This document shows positions 49,150-55,302 of a DNA stretch of 55,302 nt, in pieces. Position 1 is the first letter of the stretch, and every line of letters starts with the position of its first letter. The notes beneath the pieces are model-generated. The model had not been told where the DNA came from. It saw nothing but the letters and a program-made list of their open reading frames with translations, and made no database searches. The position numbers and the translations under genes are program-made. The DNA is taken from NCBI GenBank assembly GCA_013607665.1, contig VCAX01000002.1, positions 1 to 55,302 of the forward strand. Reading direction: 5' to 3'. Origin of the DNA: Campylobacterota bacterium. Lineage in GTDB: Bacteria > Campylobacterota > Campylobacteria > Campylobacterales > Sulfurimonadaceae.

Positions 49150-50438
49150 CCTATCCTCTCACTTGCATTGACTTTTTGACCGACCTCTTTGGTAATGAAT
49201 ATATAAAGTGGTGCAGAGCCAATCGTAAGTATTTCATCTTCTACTTTTTGTCCTGTTTTTGAGTAAACTTCAAAAAACTCTTCATTTTTGAGTGTTGTTT
49301 CTTTAAGTGACCAATGCACCTGTAAAAGCTGCTCATTGACCCAGAATTGGATGATGTAGTAGCCTCTTTTAATATCGAGACGCAGGAACTGGGCATTTTT
49401 AAGTGTGTGCAGCATGTATTTATAGACTGCATAGGCTTCTCGTTTTCTGATGCCTTCTCGATTGTCAATGAGTCCACACCCAGGGGCGATAAGCTGGTGC
49501 CACGATACTGCATCAACCTGTTGGCTTGCAAAGGCTAAAAGATAGTAGCGCAGCATATAGTCACTGTAAGTCTCTTCGCTGACACACTCATACTCACTCG
49601 TTGGTGCATAGGGTGCAGTGCCGCTTATAGGCCAGTTTGTCTCTGTGATATAGAGCTTTTGTTTCGTTTTTGGAGAGAGCCAAACCATGGTGCTTAGCAG
49701 TGCGATCTTATCTGTAAGAGAGAAGCCTAGTTGCGTGTTTTCAGGAGCACCGCGTCTGTCAACATAGAGCAGTGAGGCAATGCCGTCATATTTGCATTTA
49801 CAGAAGTTAAAGAGCGTATGCACAGTATAGTAAAGTTCAAAATCAATGACACCGCTGCCAATAAGTTCGATATCTTGGAATTTTGAAACTTTCAAATCAT
49901 AGGCGATCTTGTAAAATCGTAAATATTCGCCTGCAGAGAAAAATCCCCATTTACTACGGTTGATCGTTGACCCAATTTCAAAAAGAGCAACATCTTCACG
50001 CAAGAGAGAAAAGATAGTTTCTAAATCTTTTTGTAAAAGGTTCAAATCTTCTATGTGTTCTCTGTCTTGCATGATTTTTAGAATGATTTTTCTTTGTTTG
50101 TTTGCTTTGATAAAAGCGGCGAGCTGGGGTAGTTTTTCCATCTCCCAAAGCTTTAACCGCACTACAATAGTCTCTACAGAGAGTTCTTCTAAAAGCTCTT
50201 GCGTGAGTGCCGGTTCTCTTTCAAAATCAACACCCAAAGCAAAGAAGTATGTCGTGTCTATCTCTTTTCTTTTGACAAAAGGCATCGCAAGGAGTGAGAG
50301 CGGCAGAAAAACAAGTGAAGCAAAAAACATATAGAGTAAAGAAGCACGCTCTTTTTTACGCATTGTTTTTTTGTACTCTTTATCTTTAAGCAGTGCCGGT
50401 TGGTCGGAATAGTCATCCCATGTAAAAGGTTTTTTCAT
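49146..50438 (-). CDS. Predicted glycosidase-like (TIM-barrel) membrane-anchored protein
   Basis: N-terminal TM, LYITETNWPISGTAPYAPTSE motif; start trimmed from 50681 because the longer form overlaps the divergent gene at 50476. Confidence 0.55.
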   Translation of the reverse strand: MKKPFTWDDYSDQPALLKDKEYKKTMRKKERASLLYMFFASLVFLPLSLLAMPFVKRKEIDTTYFFALGVDFEREPALTQELLEELSVETIVVRLKLWEMEKLPQLAAFIKANKQRKIILKIMQDREHIEDLNLLQKDLETIFSLLREDVALFEIGSTINRSKWGFFSAGEYLRFYKIAYDLKVSKFQDIELIGSGVIDFELYYTVHTLFNFCKCKYDGIASLLYVDRRGAPENTQLGFSLTDKIALLSTMVWLSPKTKQKLYITETNWPISGTAPYAPTSEYECVSEETYSDYMLRYYLLAFASQQVDAVSWHQLIAPGCGLIDNREGIRKREAYAVYKYMLHTLKNAQFLRLDIKRGYYIIQFWVNEQLLQVHWSLKETTLKNEEFFEVYSKTGQKVEDEILTIGSAPLYIFITKEVGQKVNASERIG

Positions 50439-50475
50439 AAGGCGGATTATATCCTTTTTAAGGTAAAATCTCCAT

Positions 50476-51441
50476 ATGCGAATATTAGTTGTACGAACAG
50501 ACAAGCTTGGGGACTTCATAACGGCACTGCCGAGTATGTATGTTTTAAAAAAGCAAAATCCACAAAATAGAATTATTGCACTCGTTGCACCGCTAAACAG
50601 AGCACTTGCCCAAGCGTGTGATTTTATCGATGAGGTGATTGTTGATGATGGTAAAAGTTCTCTTTTTGCACTCTCACGCAAACTGCGAGCTGCTAAGATA
50701 GATGCTTCTGTTACACTCTTTTCAAATACACGTGTGGCTCTGGCTCAGTTTTTAGCAGGTATTGCAAAACGCATCGCTCCTGCTACGAAAATAGCACAGA
50801 TCTTTTACAACAAAAGAGTAGTGCAACGTCGCAGTGAAGTAAAAATGGCTGAGTTTGAGTACAATCTCGCGCTCACACAGGCACTGTTTTCAGACATTTC
50901 ATTCGATTTCCCAAAATCGCTTTTACATTTTGATGATGCGAAAAAGGTCTATGAGGTTTTTTGTGCGAACTATGACATATCACGTGATGTTATCGCTTTT
51001 CATGTCGGTTTTGGTGGATCATCCGATGCAAATTGGAATCTCGATGAGTATAAAGAGCTTATTCGGGCAAAACTTACAGATAAAAAGTACCAGATCGTGC
51101 TTACGTTCGGCCCTGATGAAAAAGAGCTTTATGAGGAGATGCAAAACCGTCTTATGGGCGAGGATATTGTATTTTACCTCTCACTTGAGGGCATTGTTAC
51201 CTTTGCAAAGTTACTGAGTCAATTTAAACTTTTTGTCTCTACTTCAACGGGTACATATCATCTGGCTTCTTTAGTCGGATGTCCTACAATGACCTTTTTT
51301 GGTGACAGCAAATTTGCAAGTGCCGCACGTTGGAAAAGCATAGGGGATGAAAAACTGCAAAAGCACTATATGCTGCCGATGGATGAGAGTAAAAGAAGAG
51401 TAATTTTTGAGGAAGTAAAGCAAGAACTACTTGCCTTTTAG
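50476..51441 (+). CDS. Glycosyltransferase family 9 (heptosyltransferase-like)
   Basis: RILVVRTDKLGDFITALPSMYVLKKQNP; LFVSTSTGTYHLASLVGCPTMTFFG. Confidence 0.88.
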   Translation: MRILVVRTDKLGDFITALPSMYVLKKQNPQNRIIALVAPLNRALAQACDFIDEVIVDDGKSSLFALSRKLRAAKIDASVTLFSNTRVALAQFLAGIAKRIAPATKIAQIFYNKRVVQRRSEVKMAEFEYNLALTQALFSDISFDFPKSLLHFDDAKKVYEVFCANYDISRDVIAFHVGFGGSSDANWNLDEYKELIRAKLTDKKYQIVLTFGPDEKELYEEMQNRLMGEDIVFYLSLEGIVTFAKLLSQFKLFVSTSTGTYHLASLVGCPTMTFFGDSKFASAARWKSIGDEKLQKHYMLPMDESKRRVIFEEVKQELLAF

Positions 51442-52185
51442 CTCTTTGTTCAGCTCATAGAGTTTGATGTATTTGTAAAAATTCGTCACCATATGTGAGT
51501 AGGCAATAACTAAACCGATATAACCATCACGAAACCCTTGCTTGAAAAAGTATGTTTTAATGAAGGAGTATGCTCCGTTAAAAAAAGCTTTTGCAGGAGA
51601 TGAAGATTTTTTGCCTGCATTGTTTTTTGCAAAAAGAGTGGAGTAGGTATTTGCCTTCGTTACAAACTGCTCAATGCTTTGGTAGCTGTAATGCTCCATG
51701 TTTCCTTGCAAAACTTCTGTTTTTAAGCCATCTGTGATGATATCTTCATGGACATCATTGTCATTATACCTTGTCACACTCTTGTTGTAGAGACGTTTTA
51801 TCTTTTGATTGTTCCAGCCGCAGTGTTTTACTTCTCTCTCTTTGTAAAAGGCACGAGAATTGAGAATGTAAACAGTATTTGCATCGAGTTGTTTTGTGGC
51901 AAGTACCTCTCGCAGCTCTTTATCGACAACTTCATCACTGTCAACGATTAGAATCCATTCATTTTTTGCATAACTTGCTGCCTTGTTCTTTGTCCAGCCA
52001 AAACCTTTAAATGCACCCTCTATCAAGGTCACATTGGAAAATTCTTTTGCGATATCCATCGTTTTGTCTGTAGATCCGTTGTCATAAACAATGACCTCTT
52101 CAAACTCACGCAAGGCTTCAAGCGTTTTTTTGATGGTGGCTTCGTTGTTCTTGGCTAGAACTACGGCGGAGATATTACCAATCAA
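51427..52185 (-). CDS. Glycosyltransferase family 2 (LPS core, WaaE-like)
   Basis: ISAVVLAKNNEATIKKTLEALREFEEVIVYDNGSTDKTMDIAKEF; HEDI motif. Confidence 0.88.
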   Translation of the reverse strand: MIGNISAVVLAKNNEATIKKTLEALREFEEVIVYDNGSTDKTMDIAKEFSNVTLIEGAFKGFGWTKNKAASYAKNEWILIVDSDEVVDKELREVLATKQLDANTVYILNSRAFYKEREVKHCGWNNQKIKRLYNKSVTRYNDNDVHEDIITDGLKTEVLQGNMEHYSYQSIEQFVTKANTYSTLFAKNNAGKKSSSPAKAFFNGAYSFIKTYFFKQGFRDGYIGLVIAYSHMVTNFYKYIKLYELNKELKGK

Positions 52186-52915
52186 TCTCTTTTCCTTTGA
52201 GTCTTTTTTTGAAGTTTTTTACTTTTTTGTTCTGTAGAGAGTAGTAAAGTGCTTTTTGTACAAAATCTTCACACACATCATGCTCTTTTGCATATTCAGT
52301 CGCGATACTGGTGAGTGCCTCTTCGCTTGCCCAGAGTTTTGAGAAATTTTTGGCTCTTTCATCACAAGAGAGTGTAAAAAAGCGCATACGATTGACATCA
52401 ACGATTTTAAAGGAATAGTTATCATTTTCCTTTTTAATGAGAATATTTCCTGGGGAGTAGTCTTCATGAAAGATTCCTGCATTATGCAGAGCAAGAGTAA
52501 AACTGGCAAAGGCTTTAAAAACACCCTCTCTGTCGGGAAACTCTTTTTCTAAGAGAGGCTCACGAATAGTAAAGTCATAGGCAAATTCTTCACTGACAAA
52601 GTAACTCTCATCTAAAAGACCATTTTTGAAAAATTCAATATAACCTATGGGAGTAGGTGTAAAGTTACCAAGTTTTAGTGAGTAGTCAAAGGATTTCTTT
52701 GCTTTGGAATCTTTAAAAAAGGTATAGGCAATTTTATTAATGATATTTGGAACTTTAAAAGCTTTTACAACGGTAGAAATACCCTTATAAGGGATAATCT
52801 TTAGTTCATTACGTGCTTTATGAATAGAAGTATCGTTTTTATTAAAGTAGTCTTGAATATTGAGTAAAAAATCTTTAAATATATTTTCAAACGATGGATT
52901 TAGGCTCTGTTTCAT
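52175..52915 (-). CDS. LPS core kinase (Kdo/RfaY-WaaP-like)
   Basis: Kinase-like HEDYSPGNILIKKE and DVNRM motifs. Confidence 0.8.
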   Translation of the reverse strand: MKQSLNPSFENIFKDFLLNIQDYFNKNDTSIHKARNELKIIPYKGISTVVKAFKVPNIINKIAYTFFKDSKAKKSFDYSLKLGNFTPTPIGYIEFFKNGLLDESYFVSEEFAYDFTIREPLLEKEFPDREGVFKAFASFTLALHNAGIFHEDYSPGNILIKKENDNYSFKIVDVNRMRFFTLSCDERAKNFSKLWASEEALTSIATEYAKEHDVCEDFVQKALYYSLQNKKVKNFKKRLKGKEIDW

Positions 52916-52972
52916 AGATATCTCATAAATAATTTTGTATAATAAAATAATTATACAAAAAAAGGTATTAGC

Positions 52973-53998
52973 TTGAAGTTAAATTTTCGAAGAGGCAGTG
53001 CATATGCATCAAAAAGAGCACGAGAATATTTAAAAGGCAAAGACCCTCAAGATATTCAAAAGATCACAGTTATCCGGCATGCTGCCATTGGTGATTTTAT
53101 GAATATACGACCTTTTTTGATAGAACTTAGAAAGTTTTTTCCAAATGCTCATGTGACTTTAAGTGTAGTGAAACACTATATGTACGGCATACCGCATGAT
53201 TTGATTGATGATGTTCATGTTGTAAGCCGATATAAAGAAGATGGTTCCAAGACAGGATTGTTACAACGAGTAAGTGAAGCAAAGACTTTACCGGCACAGG
53301 ATATTATTTTTGATTTGACAGATAGTACTTTGAGCCTGCTTGTGGTTTTTTTAAACAAAGCAAAATTAAAAATTGGGTACCCCTATAGAGCCGTGCGACG
53401 AACTTTTTTTGATATAGCCACGTTAAGAAGTGATTTTGTAGTAGAAGCGGTTTCTGTTGAGCATATGCTGAATATTTTAGGAGCCAAAACAGATTTTCCT
53501 CTGCGTTATGGCTTGGATGTATTCTACCCCAAAAAAGAAGATAGCAAACAGATAGTCTATTTTGCAGGTGCTTCTGTAAAAAGCAAGTGTTGGGAAGCAT
53601 CCAAGTTTACAGCACTTATAGATAAGATGTCAGAAGCTTATCCTATGTACAATCATATTATTTTGCAGGGGATTGGGAAGGATGAAAAGTTTTATGATAT
53701 ATATGACCCATTACAAGCAAAAGAGAATGTGAAACTACAAGAGGTGATGCCCATAGAGGAGGTAATGCAGTTTTTAAAAAACAGCAGATGTCTTGTTTCT
53801 AATGATACGGGTGTACGTAATATGGGTATAGCATTGGAAATTCCTACGATAGGGATATTTTTTGAGATACCACCGTTTCGTTACTGGCCGCGTGAAGAGA
53901 AGCATGATTGTGTTTTTACCATCGAGTACGAGAGTCCCGCAGTTGATGATGTTTTTAATGCAACAAGCCATATGATAGATAAGTTGTATGAAAAATAA
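52973..53998 (+). CDS. Glycosyltransferase family 9
   Basis: ITVIRHAAIGDFMNIRPFLIELRKFFPNAHVTL; CLVSNDTGVRNMGIALEIPTIGIFF. Confidence 0.82.
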   Translation: MKLNFRRGSAYASKRAREYLKGKDPQDIQKITVIRHAAIGDFMNIRPFLIELRKFFPNAHVTLSVVKHYMYGIPHDLIDDVHVVSRYKEDGSKTGLLQRVSEAKTLPAQDIIFDLTDSTLSLLVVFLNKAKLKIGYPYRAVRRTFFDIATLRSDFVVEAVSVEHMLNILGAKTDFPLRYGLDVFYPKKEDSKQIVYFAGASVKSKCWEASKFTALIDKMSEAYPMYNHIILQGIGKDEKFYDIYDPLQAKENVKLQEVMPIEEVMQFLKNSRCLVSNDTGVRNMGIALEIPTIGIFFEIPPFRYWPREEKHDCVFTIEYESPAVDDVFNATSHMIDKLYEK

Positions 53999-55076
53999 AA
54001 AGATACTTGAACTGTGTTTAGCGCCAGGGCTTGGTGGTTTAGAGATGTTTGTAGCACATTGTTACAAATATTTTAGCAAAGAGGGGGAATGTAGCGTTGT
54101 TGTCGCACCAAACTCAAAGCTTGACAATTACTTGGGAAATATAGAAAAATTTCACCTTCAGAGAAATAAGTTTTTCCCTTTCTTACCTGCAAAAAAACTC
54201 GCACATTATATTGATAATAATGATATAGATATTATTCATTTTCACTGGACACGAGATATGATAACGGCTGTTTTGGCTAAAGTATTGAGTAAAAAGAAGC
54301 CAAAACTTGTGCAGAGCCGTCACATGGGAATGACACGTTTTAAAGATGATGTTTATCATAAATGGCTCTATAAAAATATAGATATGATGCATGCTGTAAC
54401 ACAGCAGGTAAAAGAGCAGTTAGAAAAATACATACCACAGGAAGTGCGGCCAAAGATTGAGATGATTTATCTTGGTGTCGAAGAACCGAAAATAGATGAA
54501 CAAAAAGTTGCCTCTTTAAAAGAAAAATATGCTTTGCATGATGACTTTGTCGTTGGCATAGTAGGAAGAATCGAAGAGGGAAAAGGGCAGTATAAAGTTA
54601 TAGAAGCAATAGCAGGTTTGCGTGAGCTCAATATAAAAGCAATGATTGTTGGTTCTGCAATGGATGAAGAATATTTAGAAGTTCTCAAAGAGAGAGTTTC
54701 CTCTTTAAACATGGAAAATAAAGTTATATTCACCGGTTTTACAAAAGATGTGAATGAACATATGAAACTCTTTGATGTTTTGATTTTGGCGACAGAAAAT
54801 GAAACATTTGGACTGGTGATTATTGAAGCGATGATTAATAAAATACCTGTAATTGCCACAAACAACAAGGGTGGACCGTTGGAAATCATCGAAAATGGGC
54901 TAGATGGAATTTTGTTTGATGGAAGTGTGGATGATTTGAGAAAAAAAATCTATATGCTCCATAATGATGAAAATGTAAAAAATAAAATTGCAATCAATGC
55001 ATTAAAAAAAGTAGTGCAAAAATTTAATCAAGAGAAACAACTCGCAAAGATATATGATGTTTTTGAAAAAATATAA
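53988..55076 (+). CDS. Glycosyltransferase family 4
   Basis: LCLAPGLGGLEMFVAHCYKYFS; VGIVGRIEEGKGQYKVIEAI; ATENETFGLVIIEAMINKIPVIATNNKGGPLEII. Confidence 0.92.
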   Translation: MKNKKILELCLAPGLGGLEMFVAHCYKYFSKEGECSVVVAPNSKLDNYLGNIEKFHLQRNKFFPFLPAKKLAHYIDNNDIDIIHFHWTRDMITAVLAKVLSKKKPKLVQSRHMGMTRFKDDVYHKWLYKNIDMMHAVTQQVKEQLEKYIPQEVRPKIEMIYLGVEEPKIDEQKVASLKEKYALHDDFVVGIVGRIEEGKGQYKVIEAIAGLRELNIKAMIVGSAMDEEYLEVLKERVSSLNMENKVIFTGFTKDVNEHMKLFDVLILATENETFGLVIIEAMINKIPVIATNNKGGPLEIIENGLDGILFDGSVDDLRKKIYMLHNDENVKNKIAINALKKVVQKFNQEKQLAKIYDVFEKI

Positions 55077-55302
55077 AAAAGAAGATTTAAAAAACATAGA
55101 GAAAATCGGTGTACTCATGTTTGGCCTTTTGGGAGATGTGATTTTACGAACACCTGTTTTGCATGCGCTCAAAGAGATATATCCCAATGCAAAAATAGTT
55201 GCATTTGTAGATTCAATAGGCAAGGCTGTTTTAGAGAACAATAGTGATGTTGATGAAATTATTGTTTTTGATAGAGCCACTTGCAAATTCAAACTCACAT
55301 AG
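55054..55302 (+). CDS. N-terminal fragment of a GT9 heptosyltransferase-like protein (truncated or window edge)
   Basis: IGVLMFGLLGDVILRTPVLHALKEIYPNAKIVAFVD is a GT9 N-terminus; ORF stops at 82 aa exactly at the window end. Confidence 0.6.
   Translation: MMFLKKYKKEDLKNIEKIGVLMFGLLGDVILRTPVLHALKEIYPNAKIVAFVDSIGKAVLENNSDVDEIIVFDRATCKFKLT

Noticed and set aside
50439-50681. N-terminal extension of the minus-strand ORF at 49146-50681
   Set aside because: Overlaps the start of the divergent, well-supported GT9 gene at 50476; the internal start MKKPFTWDD at 50438 fits better.
1-55302. CRISPR arrays and rRNA operons
   Set aside because: None observed by eye on either strand.

Overview
The window looks like chromosomal DNA from a chemolithoautotrophic, Sulfurimonas-like Campylobacterota. 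This placement rests on the ATP-citrate lyase pair (aclB/aclA), the cbpA-hspR heat-shock operon, the flgI/J/M/N/K flagellar block and a heptose/LOS core cluster (gmhA, gmhB, hldD, hldE, waaF, several GT9/GT4 enzymes, an LPS kinase). An integrated mobile island of about 20.4 kb (~14890-35349) interrupts it. The island lies exactly at the 5' end of trpG/pabA. A 20-bp direct repeat, ATGATTTTAATGATAGATAA, is the trpG start (14890) and is repeated at 35330, where the island rebuilds the reading frame. This leaves a 12-codon trpG stub ~20 kb upstream and puts trpG behind island-borne upstream DNA. The island carries a tyrosine integrase, an AbiEi/AbiEii-type toxin-antitoxin pair, an XRE regulator with a perfect 18-bp palindromic operator candidate, a serine recombinase, an AlpA-like HTH gene and a frameshifted DUF3987-like gene. 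Its core is an unusual type I restriction-modification operon: hsdR - [RecQ-like helicase fused to a phosphoribosyltransferase] - dprA-like - hsdM - hsdS - four uncharacterised genes, two of them with predicted membrane segments. The RecQ/PRTase + DprA insert (reminiscent of ShosTA-type PRTase/DprA pairs) and the downstream accessory cassette are the best candidates for an under-described defence system. All calls come from reading the sequence and the supplied ORF translations. No database search was possible.
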